Shown: positions 23,219 to 36,160, counted from the stretch's first letter. The stretch: DNA of 64,000 nucleotides from Mesocentrotus franciscanus (GCA_037976565.1 CP137682.1:4214827-4278826); one strand, 5' to 3'. The notes: a model not told the origin generated them from the sequence alone. Translations and numbers: made by a program.

Positions 23219-23575
23219 CGTGTTTCCACAGAAAAAAGTGGAACGATCCGAATTGAAATACCGTGTCGCGGCGACACGGTATGATACCAATCTGTTTCCA
23301 CAGAAATACCGTGTCGCGGCGATACGGTATTTGTTTCCACAGAGCGCGCAGCATGGATCCAGATCTACATAGGATTCCACGTTGTTCTCCCTCCCGCCAG
23401 ATACGGTTTGTCGCTGTGTGTTTCCACAGGAAATCGACACGGATCGACACGGCAAAATCCACCTCCCAGAGGTGGTTCTGAAATACCGTATCTCGGTCGA
23501 CACGCTTGTGTTTCCACAGGAAATTGACGCGGTATGACACGGTATGATACCGTATCACTTTTTCTGTGGAAACAC
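23219..23575. mobile_element. MITE-like unit with GTGTTTCCACAG ends and internal copies of the end word
   Basis: Left GTGTTTCCACAGAAAAAAGTG and right (minus) GTGTTTCCACAGAAAAAGTG are inverted. TCAG is found on both sides (23215-23218, 23576-23579), with one extra base on the left. TGTTTCCACAG recurs inside near 23290, 23332, 23419 and 23509. Between them lie CpG-rich words such as taccgtgtcgcggcgacac. Frames here are Arg/Cys-rich shadows of the repeats. Confidence 0.65.
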
Positions 23576-23579
23576 TCAG

Positions 23580-26500
23580 AATGGCTCTGAGAGAAAAGGG
23601 ACTGGAATACTGTAAATTTTGTTGTAAAGTGTGAAAGGAATGGAGAGTTGCCCCAAATTTATTACAGTAGAATGACTGATATGCTGGTTTTGTATTACAG
23701 CTTTCTAATAGTTTTTCTTTTTCTTTTTTTCAATTACTTTGAACTTTTTTATTTTCTCTGAGCATTTCCTCAAACTCTCACCAATTTTTTCTCTGATCTT
23801 TCTTTATTTACCAATTCAACTTGCAATATAGGATGGTATATTATATGATCCAACAACGTTATTGATACTGTGCATAGTGTGTGCAGAACCAGCAGAAGCA
23901 TTTAGTTGTATACTGTGAATATAGCAACTCTCTATTTTGCTGCTGATGTGTACATTAAATAGCCATGAAATTCATCATTAAAACCTTCATTCATCATCCA
24001 ATGACCAAAAGTCACTATTTACAAATTGTAATAATGTTCTTGAATATCGAGTGAGTGAGTCAAAGTCATTGGCTACATGTAGGTCGATTAGTTAAAAACA
24101 ATAATGAATGAATAGTGATTATTATTTTCATAACTTCAATTTCTGAACCATTTTCAGTACTTTAGTAGAGAAATCTTTAACACAATGAGCAAATATTTCA
24201 CCCAACAATTTTTTTCTTTTCGTGGTTGATGTTAAATAGAGATGTAATAATTTATCAACTCTAGAGATATATTGTATTAAAGAAATATTCTCTCAATTCA
24301 ACCTACATTGTAGGTATATTTACTGTATATATCTAGGGTATGTTGTACCGAACAAAGTAAAAGCATCCATTAAAACATGTTGAATACCCTCATGTAACTT
24401 TTTACATGTAGAGTGTATACAAATACCAACATTTAAGAATCATAGAACAGACATTATGTGATATGTGTTCAGGTTCAAAACATAATACAGTTTAGCATTC
24501 TCATGATATTTTTAATGCACGGCAACAAAAATTCTACAGTGTACTGTGTCATCCTGAAGGAAATGATGTTATCCTTATTGTGAGAGCCTTGTCAAAAAGC
24601 TGTACAACAGAATGTATATATACATGTACATGTAGCTTTGTTTTCAGCAGACAAGACCCTTTTTCAAGGAGTTGAAGTAGACAAATTTGGAGTTTCAGGC
24701 TTGCAGCAAATATCAGTAATTAAAACCTTACTAATTGGGGACCATTCTTAAACTCATAAACTGGAATAACAAAAGACTTCCAACTTCAGGACCTTACCTA
24801 TTATGCTATTTTAATTTTCTGTCAACATGATTGTATCATTTGTATGACTACCTTTAGAAGTTTGTCCTTTGTTAATTCATCAATTGCATAGCATTGCATT
24901 ATAACATTTCATTGACCAATTAATTTCCCTTTACATTGGTGCCTAAATTATATGGATTTTGTAATTTTGAGATGTGCAGTATACTGTACTGCTGAATGGG
25001 AAACATGATAAGTGACAATGTTGCAAAATAAAATACCGGTAGTGACTCTTACTTTTAATGTTGATTCTAAAATACATATTTTAATGAAATTGTAGATTTC
25101 TGCACCCAAACAGATATCATGTTATCCAAAAGACCTGTTGAAACTCTCAAAATAATAACTCTCAATAATGGCACCACAATAAATTGGGTACTGTATCATA
25201 TCATTGCATAGAGAAATAGGTCTACAGGTATCACACAATAAAAAGGAAAGTAATATATTCTAATAAGTGATATTAACGAAAACCAACTTTCTAAACAGGG
25301 TGGATTGCTTCAGAAATGCATCTTCTTCAAAGTTCAAATATTTAATATCTGTGACATTTACATTTGAAGCTCCATTTACTAGTTCTGTGAAGTTGTTGCT
25401 ACAATGTAGTGTCATTTTTCAAATCACTTTTTAAAGCAAAACAGGTTTTGATCTGAGTATAATCATAACATTTAAACATCTTACTACCCGGTAATATAAA
25501 CAAATGATTAAATTCCTCTCCTGGCAGCTTCAACTCTGAAGTATTGATAAACTAAAACCTCTACATGTAATAGTAGTGGTCAAAGCCTACTATTCCAAGT
25601 GGTACAAAATTCTAATCTTTGAAAAATCCTGTTTCAACTTTAATATTACCGGTATACAATGTTCAGTGAGCTGTGAGGATACATTATAGATATACGTGGC
25701 ATCAGTTACAATTTATGGGCCAGTCCCTTTCTCCCTCTCAATGTAAATAGTACCAGACTACCAGTATTCTTTGGGCTATGTTTAAAGAAATGTAAATCAA
25801 ATCAGACAAGTCACTCTTTCCGTACAGTGTTGCATGCAGTGAGCAATGTGGTTCAATTCAAATGTTACAAATAATTGTAAAATTTTGAAGGCTTTGTTTT
25901 GGTAATGTGATCGTCCAATGTCTTCCAATAATGGTTGTCTTGCTGACCCGACCTCTATGCAAATATCCTAACTTTAAATGGTAGCTGCAATTGTTTTGAA
26001 ACAAATCTTGATACAGGTGTCACATTGATTCTTTTTCTATTTATGTAAATATAAGATCACTTTAGGCATATCAACAAAAAAACCTTACCGGTACATGTAT
26101 GTAACTTAAAATTAAAAAAGTCAGGGCAAAACTTTCCCTTACAACAACGCAGCCTCTCTAAATCGAATATATGTTGGTATATGTATTACATCTGATGTGA
26201 TAGTTCGAATATCATGATGATAGGTTATGAATAGCTTATGGATCATATTCTTACCCCTAAAATATGTGAAATTCACCTACAACCCTGTACATGTATGTAG
26301 AAGATTTAGGATTGAATGAGTAACATTAATAGGAAAGATAACATAAAGGGTTTTGAAATGGTATACACTATAGTTTGGCATAACCTATCATTATCATTCA
26401 TTGGAGCTTGACATGTTTGTCATTTATATAATATTACTGGCCTTGAGGGAGATACAGGAAATATTGCCCTTCCTGATTTCAGTAAGGGCAATACATGTAT

Positions 26501-27430
26501 ATCATCATATCTCCCAAAAGATAAGACAGTAAAGAAATTTCCAATAATAGGTGTAGCATGTAGACATATTGATCTATAAACTACACATCTGTACTGAAAT
26601 ATTATAAGAATATGTACTTCTTTTGATCCTGTATTCTGTATGATATGTTAGATATTTGATATATTTTTATAATTCTTAAAATGCATATCCATTTTTCAGA
26701 GGGGCAGGTAGACACTTGATGACTATCAACACAAAGGTACAAGGTGACTGTCAAGATGAAGAAGAAACTGCATGCATACTCCACCGATTGGGACAACGGG
26801 CTTTTTATTATCCTTTGAGAAAGTGGTAGATCAAGTTGATCCAGTGTAACAGTAGCAGCAAATCTATGAGGTACATGTACTGGATTGTTCCATGATCAGG
26901 GTATTTACATTGTAAGACTCCTGCCCCATTTTTTCACCATTTTTTATTGATGGCTATTATATGTACATGCTGCATACATGTAGCTCTTCAATGAATGGAT
27001 GTAAAAACTGATGCCTTTGGATCATACATGTAATTGACTAGTATGCTCATGTCCATGTAATAGACCATTTTCAAAATGTATTCAAATTTATACATGTTTA
27101 CCTTGCAATGAGCTATTACATTTGCCTGTTTTGTATTATTGTTTCTCAGTAGTCAGAATGCAAATTACCAGCATTGGTTGTTGCTAGATCGGGTAAACAT
27201 TGCGGCCTGCTCAAATTAACAACACGTAATGTGTGTAATTTGTATTCTGAGATTTCTGACTATTGAAACACAATTTGTCATAACAGGAGAATGAAATGAT
27301 TTATTATAAAGAGGCAGTTAACAAAGACGTATATATGCATGAAATATATTTTGCAGTATGAAAATAAACTACCGGGTATTCCAATCAAAAACTTCATTTT
27401 ATTTGTCTTTACTTAAAATATTTAATCGCA
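23580..27430. other. AT-rich intergenic DNA, no gene supported
   Basis: Nearly 4 kb without a recognisable exon, RNA or bounded repeat. TACATGTA-type and ACCGGTA words are frequent. Confidence 0.45.
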
Positions 27431-27434
27431 ATTA

Positions 27435-27716
27435 GGCCTAAAAGAAGATGTATGGCCCCAATGTATGGTGCCAAAACATGGGTCGGTCGGTCAGAAATCT
27501 TTATTATTTTTCCCCTCTCTTTAGGCTGATATTCCTCAGTTTTGATAGCATTAATTTTTTCTTCTCAGTTTTGAATGCTTTAAATTTATATTTTCTGATT
27601 CATTAAACAGTTTTTTCTTCAAAAAACATTATAAAAAAACTTTTAAAGAGCCGACCGTAGATTTCCAATTTTGGGGTCGGTCGCAAAGGGCAATACAACA
27701 TCTTTCTTTTTACGCC
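27435..27716. mobile_element. TTA-flanked MITE, 282 bp (Harbinger-like)
   Basis: The left end GGCCTAAAAGAAGATGT and the right end (minus) GGCGTAAAAAGAAAGATGT are similar. TTA lies at 27432-27434 and 27717-27719. A 3-bp TTA duplication and GGC ends fit PIF/Harbinger. Inner copies of ggtcggtcg lie near both ends. Confidence 0.55.
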
Positions 27717-27993
27717 TTATGGTAATAACTCAAACTCCTTTATCATTTTGTTCCTAAACGTGATTTCATTTTATATAATACCGGTACTGTACTGTGTCTT
27801 ATCCACATAGAAATTGTAGGGCATTGCATATAATACAATTTATAAATTGCTATGTTATAGATAATTATGGGGGAAAAAACAATGTGAATCTTCCCATTTT
27901 TTAGTATTGGCAATACAGTGTACAAGATTACAAAAAATATTTAGATTGATGTTGCAGATTACTAGCTACATGTATGTGCTAGACCATCTTTTT

Positions 27994-28525
27994 ATCCCCT
28001 CGCCGACGAAGTCGGAGGGGATTCATAGTAAAACGCTGCCGTCCGTCCTTTCCGTCCTTCCTGTCCTTCCGTCCGTCCTTCCGTCCTTCCGTAACAAATT
28101 TGGTTTCCGATCGATAACAGTAATGTTTGACGGATTTTAGTGAAATTTGATATGAAGGTACATGGTATCAAACACAGCCTAAGTTCGATTTCAGAGTATG
28201 TAGGTCAAAGGCTATAGCTTATTAAATATGCGAATCTGGTTTCCGTTCGATAACTTTTATAATGTTTGACGGATTTTAATGGAATTTGATATGAAGGTAC
28301 ATGGTATGAAAACACAGCCTAAGATCAATTTTGGAGTATGTAGGTCAAAGGTGAAAGGTCATAGCTCATTAAATATGCAAAATCACCTAATTATATATGT
28401 GAAAATGTGGTTAACTTCCTTGCCTACATGTAGTAATATAATAGTATAGTCTAATGGAGGTAACTTGTTCTGACATATATAGGCATTTGTACCCTGCGAG
28501 GGGATGCTACACTTTGCGTTGACTT
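27994..28525 (+). repeat. Hairpin-ended dispersed repeat with ~130-bp internal units (two units)
   Basis: It starts ATCCCCTCGC with a strong hairpin (CCCCTCgCCGAC gaa GTCGGaGGGG) and ends near GCGAGGGGAT followed by tttgcgttgac. The inside holds two tandem units with gataac, aatgtttgacggatttta, gaaggtacatggtat and a GTAGGTCAAAGG block. A second, inverted copy with more units lies at 60455-61133. It is a non-coding dispersed family; the mobility class is unknown. Confidence 0.8.
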
Positions 28526-28529
28526 GTTA

Positions 28530-29580
28530 TATGATATTATGTGATATGATATATACTGTATGATACAGTATGATGGTATGGTAAGAAAGGGAAAAAGGTA
28601 ACTCAGAAGAAATTTGTAGACAGTTTAATGAATCCTACCCTAAGAAATATAATATTATTACCACTGTTCACACTGTTCTTGAGACCCAACATTAACTGGG
28701 AGCTCTGTTCTTTATTTCTCAAACCAACAGATTCCACATGGGATCCCATCAAGTACTAGGCATATCCTGCTTCACTCATGCATTGAGAGGGACTTGGCAG
28801 AGGCTAATGGCATGGCTCTTGGTTTGACTCAAACAGTACTCTCATGTTCTTCTCTGAAATGATGATGATCAAGTACACCTGGACGGGTCAAGGGAAAGAT
28901 GATCACGACTATAAAAAATGAGAATGAGGAGGTCAAAATTACAAGGGGAAGCGGACCAACAATGGAGTATCTAGCAGAACAGACACTATCCTTGTGAGGA
29001 AGCACATTACATCAAAGTCTATTTCGGCTAAACCAGACAGCTGCATGTATGGTCGGACTGAAAACCTTTTTTAATGACATGGTCTAATTAAGTTATAGTG
29101 GTCAAATCTTATGGCCTACCAGACTATAAATTAAAGCAGACTTGTGCTGGCATTATAAAAATAAACATGACAGGTTTCGTGGAGCAACATTGCACTTCTC
29201 ACTGAAGTTGGTAAAATTGGAGAATCAAAAAGTGAATTGCAGTGTTCTATTTTGCAGGGTTCAACACAATTAATCGTAAAAATTATAAAGAAGGAAAGTA
29301 GGAAACATGTCGGCACTTATGTGAATCCTTGTGCTAAGGTTAAGTCAAAGAGACATTACATTGAGATTGTGTACTCGCCTCTCTGATAGTCAGGTGGTGT
29401 CTCAAGGTTCTGATTTTCACAGTGGCAAGTATTGAAACTCTATTGGTTGTATTACTAGTCTAATGATACCTTGCACATTGTCATTACAATATTGGCAGCT
29501 TTAGCTTAAAGATGGTTTGTCCCTTTGGAGACTTAGAAATCTTGAGTTCCATGAATCCAGTGGTATACAGTATTGAAGGG
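28530..29580. other. Unassigned DNA
   Basis: A less AT-rich stretch (28680-29060) reads as unique sequence, but I find no frame or splice pattern I can support. Confidence 0.35.
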
Positions 29581-29585
29581 CACTA

Positions 29586-30105
29586 GTGTACTTTCATATC
29601 CATTTTTGACCTGTATCTCCGGCGTGGCGATACCCTACTAAAACATACCAAAAATCAAGACATTATGATATACACTTTTCACGGGTTTCACAGCAAACTG
29701 CTGCACAATTACAATAAATGAAGTTAGTGACTGTAATCTCAGATCCTCATTAAATTCATGTAAGTAATTCACATTATGACGATGGTGATCATTGTTACGG
29801 TCGCTAACTTCACGCCCGCCCGTCTGCACCCCTTCGTTGGTACGGTATGCAATTTTATTGTAATTGTGCAGCGGTTTGCCGTGAAACCTGTGAGAAAGTG
29901 TATACCTGGTTTATAATGTCTTCGTTTTTAGGAAAAATACTCCAAAACAGATAAGAAAATTGACACAAAACAGGTAAGAAACATAACGAATTTTAAATCA
30001 TAACCATTATTTGAACAATTGATGAAGACTTAGTAGATTTTTGGTATGTTTTAGTAGGGTATCTCCACGCCAGAGTTACGGGTCAAAATTGATGCGAAAG
30101 TACAC
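29586..30105. mobile_element. Long-armed foldback element, 520 bp, TA flanks
   Basis: Left GTGTACTTTC (29586) and right GAAAGTACAC (ending 30105) are inverted, with TA outside both. Arms extend more than 70 bases (gataccctactaaaacatac on the left and its complement near 30045-30065). They continue, with breaks, through the cacaattacaataaa block. This fits a Tc1/mariner-like non-autonomous element; no transposase. Confidence 0.7.
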
Positions 30106-30109
30106 TATT

Positions 30110-31630
30110 GGAGAGGTCTTTATTAGAACCTCCCACCAAATACAAACAAATCGAAACTGGCTTTCAATGAATAGTTTTTGAACGTTTAATTCCAGATATT
30201 TATTGTCTAGACTCAAAGAATATGTGTACATTGTTGATTTGAGAATAGCTCCTTCTGTGGCAATATGAAAACAGTGCTATATTTTAATTTCTTACAAAGA
30301 GGTTACATAACCTATGACTGTAAAATTTCACACGTTATATCGTTATACCACTGTATTTTGAAGGCATTTAAAGTGAATTTGAATTAGAGCAAAGAATTCA
30401 AGAAGGTATCAGTTAAACAAATAGGGTGTGTAGTTTGATAAATGTGGGATATCCATTTGTTTCATTGTACTAAACATTTTTGTGAAAGGTTGATCATCCA
30501 TTTTGTTAAAGGAGACCTCCCCCAAAGAATAAGTGTAGGTAATTATTCTAAAAATGAGATGTATTCCTGCCTGCGATTTACAAAATTCTGTACGGAAATG
30601 TACAAGAGATATATAAATGAAGATATTCTTGGCATGATGTGATTTTACATGTAGCATGACATGGGCACAGCCATTTTCTTGAAAATGTGACGTACCAGTC
30701 AAAGTTGTACATGTATCATGCACCAAGCTTTAGTTGAAAAGGCTTAAAATCAATAACAAAACCTTTACTTCCAATGAAAAAATCATAGCTGAGAAGATAG
30801 AAATTATATTTAGTGTAACATATATATAACAGGAGAACGATTGTAACTAATACTAATACTAAAATGTAGCAGTTGACAAATATATTTTATTTATGAGAAA
30901 CCTTCACCCCAGACGAGCACCATCTCATTTATGCAATTTGCGTTCTGGCAATCGTACAAAGGATAATAGCAGGTGAATGACATGCTTCATCACCACACAC
31001 ACTTGGGAAGGAAGCATCTATAAATTTGAATACAGTTACTTGATATAAAACGACTTCACACATCAAGAAAATAGCGATGCCCATGTCGTGCTGAGAAACT
31101 GTACATTATTCTTGCTTTATGCCTCTCATACAATGGGGATTTCTTGTAGATCCTTTTTGCAAGAATATAATATATTTCTCAGAATAAGTAAAGTTATTTG
31201 TTTTAGTGAGGTTTCCTTAACTCTAATCAAGTTTGAATTCACTTCAATGAAAAAACACATTTATTCCTTCTTTTCTGTTACATACATAAGATTGAGCACA
31301 AAAAGCGTTCAGATACAAATGAAGGAGGCATGGCCCTGGAAAATCTTAATGGATATGGGATACCCATTTACAAAAACGCCTGCAAAAAAAATACAGTTTA
31401 TACCATATATTCTACTTTCCTACCAGAACTACATAGTTATAGGATAGAGAGTGACAGGGGAAGGGGTATAATGACACTGAGAAAGGTATAAATCCATGCA
31501 AAATGTTTTGAAATGTTTGAAAGTTTGTAGAGTACATTAAGGGGTTGATAGTACTTACATGTATAGAATATTATATACCTCACTTTAGAAATCAAGCTAT
31601 CGGAGTGGTTGAAAATTGGAGTCATGATTT
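30110..31630. other. AT-rich DNA, no gene supported
   Basis: Open frames at 30442-30642 and 31088-31447 carry no recognisable domain. Nothing else is distinguished. Confidence 0.4.
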
Positions 31631-31639
31631 TAGCCATGC

Positions 31640-31720
31640 CCGCCTACCAGTCAATAGTCTTTTAAAAGTGCCTTCATACCCGCCTACCAGCCACTAGTCT
31701 TTTGAAAAGTGCCCTCATAC
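31640..31720. repeat. Two tandem copies of a 40-bp unit
   Basis: CGCCTACCAG starts both copies (31641 and 31681), followed by tagtctttt, aaaagtgcc and tcata. The two differ at only a few bases. Confidence 0.75.
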
Positions 31721-31950
31721 TGCGATCCCCATTGGTTTACGTGTTAAAATTGTCTTTGTGCGAGCGCGGACACCATACAGTGCTTTTTGTCTGCGATTCC
31801 CAAATGATAGGAACTTTCAGTCATTTTTCCAGCGAAGATTAGCAGACAGTATCTCAGATTTTCTGTGATGTTTTAACCAATCTTTACTCAATAAAAGGAT
31901 AAGGCAAGAATTCTTGGTAGATTTTTATTTCAATTCGGCATATAAAAGAC

Positions 31951-32080
31951 ATATCGACTGCTTTAATATTCGAGGTCAGGCTGTTGACTCGAGAACAGGC
32001 GGCGCGCCTCGGGTCATGGCAGGATGTGCATGTCCACTTGAGCCTATAAAACAGCCTCTCAAAGCAGTCGATATCTCTAT
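31951..32080. mobile_element. Foldback MITE, arms ATATCGACTGCTTT
   Basis: ATATCGACTGCTTT (31951-31964) is matched by AAAGCAGTCGATAT (32061-32074); arms extend into AGGCTGTT and the complement AACAGCCT. The centre has GGCGGCGCGCC. The right arm shares about 45 bases with the inside of the foldback at 3332-3476. Confidence 0.65.
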
Positions 32081-32099
32081 AATAGTTCATTTGTATTAT

Positions 32100-33200
32100 C
32101 ATTAATTTTGTATTGCATTGTAATAGCTGTAAATAATTTAATATGCAGTCATTATGTAGAGGTGACATGGTCTTGTGGTTACATCACTGGAGTGAGGATC
32201 ACATGGCCCAAAATTCAAGTCCCACTCGGCAATAATGTCCTTTCACTAGACATTAATCTTCATTTGCCACTCTCCCATCAGATGAAGGTGCCTAAAGAAA
32301 TTAATTGAGCACCTTATCACAGTAGCTCTGCCAAAACGGTACCATAGTTATAATTTAGCACTTTATGTAAAGTGCAATTGATAATATTTTGTTTAGTAGC
32401 TGTGCTATATAAACAGACGTAACTAATATTGCACCTTTCCTTCTTCTAATTTGTTACTACAGTTTAAGGGAAATTGTTATAACTGCTACTCAAAGCCAAA
32501 ACTCTCCTCTTGGTGGAGTTATGTACCTGTTCTAATGTTATATGAAAATACAGTGAAATGTTTTATTAATAACATATTCTATAATGTAGTGTGTAAAAGT
32601 GGAAAACTACTAATTTTCCTGAAAGCCAGTGCTACATAGAGTATGCATTGATGCATAACATTCAGATTTTTTGAGTTAAAGAACTATGTAGCTATGCACC
32701 CTTGTAAAGAGCAATTGGCCATGAAAGTTGCTAGTTGGAGTTATTACCTCAGGCTCACATGCACTCAACACTGCCCTCACAGATGTGTATTTTTAGGGTA
32801 GTATATGCATGCATGAGCACGCTTACCGGGTAATCTGATACCCTATAACCAAGTTAAGATTTCTTTTCTTCCATCAGAAATGTCTTTAAACCATATACAT
32901 GTAGAGTGATTTAGAGGTATTTTCCCATAACATGCAATTGGCCTTATTACATCTTGTGCTATGTTCCAGGTGATGCCCATCCATAGTTGTGGGTAGAACC
33001 CGACTGCAGTTATGCTCTTTGTAAATTAAATGTGTAATAAATGAAAGCATTGTAAAGTTGTAAACATGTTTACGGCATAGCTTCTATATGAGGCTATTGA
33101 TATATCACCTGTGTAAATATTGTCATATACATTATTTCAATAAGATTTGCTATTTTCATGTGGGGATAATAGTGCAATACATTCCATTCAAAGTATACAA
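32100..33200. other. AT-rich DNA, no gene supported
   Basis: No recognisable coding or RNA feature. Confidence 0.4.
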
Positions 33201-33204
33201 TCAG

Positions 33205-33329
33205 CAGGCACGTAGCCAGGGGCACCCCCAAATTTTCAAATCATACACCCTCCTCATAGACCCTCCCCAGGACGACGATCAATTACATGTATGTGCCCCC
33301 CCAAACATCAAACTCTGGCTACGTCCCTG
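33205..33329. mobile_element. hAT MITE, 125 bp, perfect 8-bp target duplication
   Basis: The left end CAGGCACGTAGCCAG and the right end (minus) CAGGGACGTAGCCAG are inverted. ACAATCAG occurs at 33197-33204 and 33330-33337. 8-bp duplications and CAGG-type ends are the hAT signature. A sister copy is at 39192-39325. The frame through it (…DPPQDDDQLHVCAPP…) is a shadow. Confidence 0.9.
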
Positions 33330-34208
33330 ACAATCAGACCAACTTATTGTACTTAGGTCATGGTGAAATAAAATAGTGTAATGATTTCAGGAACATGATG
33401 GTCGGTTTGCAGCGATTCAACATTTGCTCTGGTGATAATTGCTTCGGGCTTTTTTTAATGGAAATTGTAGGGTTAGGGTTAAGGTTAGATTTATATTCAA
33501 GTTAGATTTAGGGTTAGATATAGTATGGGTCCAGGATTGAAGCAGGGAGGTGGGATGAAGTTAGGAAATCAGTTGGTGTTGGGAACTATTGTGAAGCAAT
33601 TTTGTAGGAGGTATTATACAAAGTATACATCGTGGAATACCAAAAAAGTCTGTTTTATATGTGCTTTATTATTTGTTTAGATGTGTTCGGTTCGCATGTG
33701 TGTATCTGTATGTTGTAATGATGGCATGAGGTGATGTAGCATAGCAAGAGCGAGAGTGTGAGGGTGTAGGAGTGAGTTGAAGGGTGTTTGAGGGGCCGTA
33801 GGGTGTCGTATCATCTTTTACATTCTCGTCCACTTCTTATCCTCCTCAATTTTCTTTTTCTCCCTTCCCTTTCCCTTCAATATTTGATAAGGCCTCCAAT
33901 ATGCAACACCAGGGGGGGGGGTGCTGATAATATGTGTTGGATGTGTGTTATGCAACTTATGGGGGCAGTATGGGTATGTCTTTGAATTTTCCATCAAAAG
34001 TTGTATTTAGATTGAAAGATGGTTAATTTTGATAATCAGGGAAACAAGATTAGTTAAAGAGGTTAATCTGGACTAGTTTGGCCAGGAGTGATTATACCTC
34101 ACTGTATGGTCACTGACAGGTGGTTATCTCATTTTTAAAAGGGGACTATGGGGGAAAAACCGGATTACATATGGGCGGATGAATCGACTGTTGAAAAATC
34201 AAAGAAAG
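33330..34208. other. Unassigned DNA
   Basis: Contains a gttagggttagggtt-like patch near 33470-33520, an internal telomere-like TTAGGG stretch too short and degenerate to be a telomere, and a G run near 33912. No gene supported. Confidence 0.35.
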
Positions 34209-34350
34209 CTGAAGGTAGCCGACGAGATATCTCACCATAATATCCAACCTAAAAATCGCGCAAGCCCCTAGAGTTGTATGTCAGCATGGATGGTAGAGGA
34301 GATATTGCGCGGATAGCAAGCAGGTCCCTTTATCGGTCGGCTATCTTCAG
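34209..34350. repeat. Foldback, arms CTGAAGGTAGCCGAC
   Basis: CTGAAGGTAGCCGAC at 34209-34223 is matched by GTCGGCTATCTTCAG at 34336-34350 with one mismatch. No target duplication seen. Probably a small MITE. Confidence 0.55.
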
Positions 34351-34359
34351 TATTGTTTG

Positions 34360-36160
34360 AAGCGCTCTCTACGTTCAAGATATGGCAATGCTGAGTTTCG
34401 GATGAAAAATGGAGTTGTTAGGTCGCATTTTAAGAAAGAAATACATCTTTTTTTATCAAACCAACGCCAGAAAGGTGTTGAACTTTTAATTTTCAATTGA
34501 ATTGAGGGTCATATAGCTCATGGTTGATATTCAACGTTTTTTGTGATAAATTTTCGTACACCCACTTTTTAGGGTTATACTGTACAAACCTATGGGTTAG
34601 AGCTCGATCGGAGCGAAAACGAGTCATTTTCATTGCTCTTATTCCATACTTTTAATGAAAAAGAAGCAAAAAAAAGTTGTAATATGTTAGAATGGGATGA
34701 AATGTGACAATTAAGGCAGTCCGCCGATCCAATCATAATTATTAAGAAAAATACGACAAGTTGAAAAAAAAAGTGATTTTCGACATTTGACACATATCTG
34801 AGCACAAACTTTTTTTGGTAAATTGCTTTTTATTAATCAACTACTTAATCATATCTTCTAATTTTTGCAGAACATCTTTCCGATAATATGATGAACACAT
34901 TGCAATTTTTACCTCAATTTTTAGGGGCCTTATTTTTTATTCAGGTTCTGGTAATATTCAAAAGAGATGATGAAAAAAACTCATATATTGGTTTACTCCA
35001 TTTTTGTTGGATAATTGATGTTCTTAATCCTGGAGGGCTTAATTAGGCTAATTAACCTACAGGGCTTAATTATTAGTGGCGCCAATAGCAATCTAACGAA
35101 ACATTTGGAGTCCTACCTATATAGGCCCCTATGATCTAGAACCCTCCAAACCAGCAAAGGTAGGCTTACCTAAGGGTCACTTTTTCTTGTTCTTTCAATT
35201 TGAAAGGCTTGTCATTAATTAAATTCAATAATTGCATTTTGGAAATGGCCAACGACACTATCTTTCATTTTAAAAATAAGCAAAAGGTCAAGAAACAAAA
35301 AATTCTAATCACAAATAATTGTTTTAATGACCATGGGGCGTACTGTTAATGTTAGGATAATTATCTAAGTTATAATATTTTTCATTACGTTTGGTTACTA
35401 GTAGTATATCTGTAGTTATATGTTAACCATTTGTCGCCTTTTCATTTTGTAATATCATAGTTCTGTTGAATTTTGATTAATGACCATATTCTTGTAATGT
35501 GTTGATCTGTGCGCCAAGGGTGCCAATATGTCGGCAGAGTTGTGCGCAATATAAATGATTTTTTAAAAATTATTATTATTATTTAATTGAAGATTATTAT
35601 GGTGACTAATATGCAGACTACGCATCATGCAACAAATATAATGATGAAAAAAAATCTTTCAAATGAATTCAACCGACAAGTTTTTATACTTTCTTGTATA
35701 TGACAATGAAAAGGAAAAGCGGAAAAGTACCAATAAACATTGGTATACAAACAAAAACATAAATGTACACTTTTAAATATAGAGATAGAATGTTGTTATT
35801 CATTATCATTCATGATGTGCGACCATTCCCAAATATTAATCTGCAAAACTAAATTACAGGTAAATTTGAAGAAAAAATAGGGGTCTGACTCATTAACTTC
35901 GGATATTATACTTCCAACTTTACAGCGACAGAATTATGAGACTATGTACCGCTGCTTAAAATGGAAAAAGCCCTCTATTGACTCTTTTGCAAATAAAGCA
36001 AATAAAGAAAATTGACCTATTTAAGTAGCTTATAGTCTCCTTCTTCAGGTTCGTTTACTATATAAAGCGTTATTTGACATATTCATTGCAAAGTGTAGAG
36101 AAAAATCGGACCACAGCAATATCGACAGCATGTACCATATCAAACTTTGATTACCAAATA
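34360..36160. other. Unassigned AT-rich DNA with a possible LINE tail
   Basis: Near 35450-35585 a T-rich segment with gttgtgcgcaatataaat and then an ATT-rich end resembles a LINE 3' tail on the plus strand. Nothing else is supported. Confidence 0.35.

Noticed and set aside
33470..33525. TTAGGG-like repeats as a telomere
   Set aside because: Only a few degenerate copies, flanked on both sides by ordinary sequence.
34147..34214. Exon-like start (MGEKPDYIWADESTVEK...) followed by a GT
   Set aside because: The putative donor lies in the left arm of the foldback at 34209-34350, no downstream partner exon was found, and the peptide matches no family I know.
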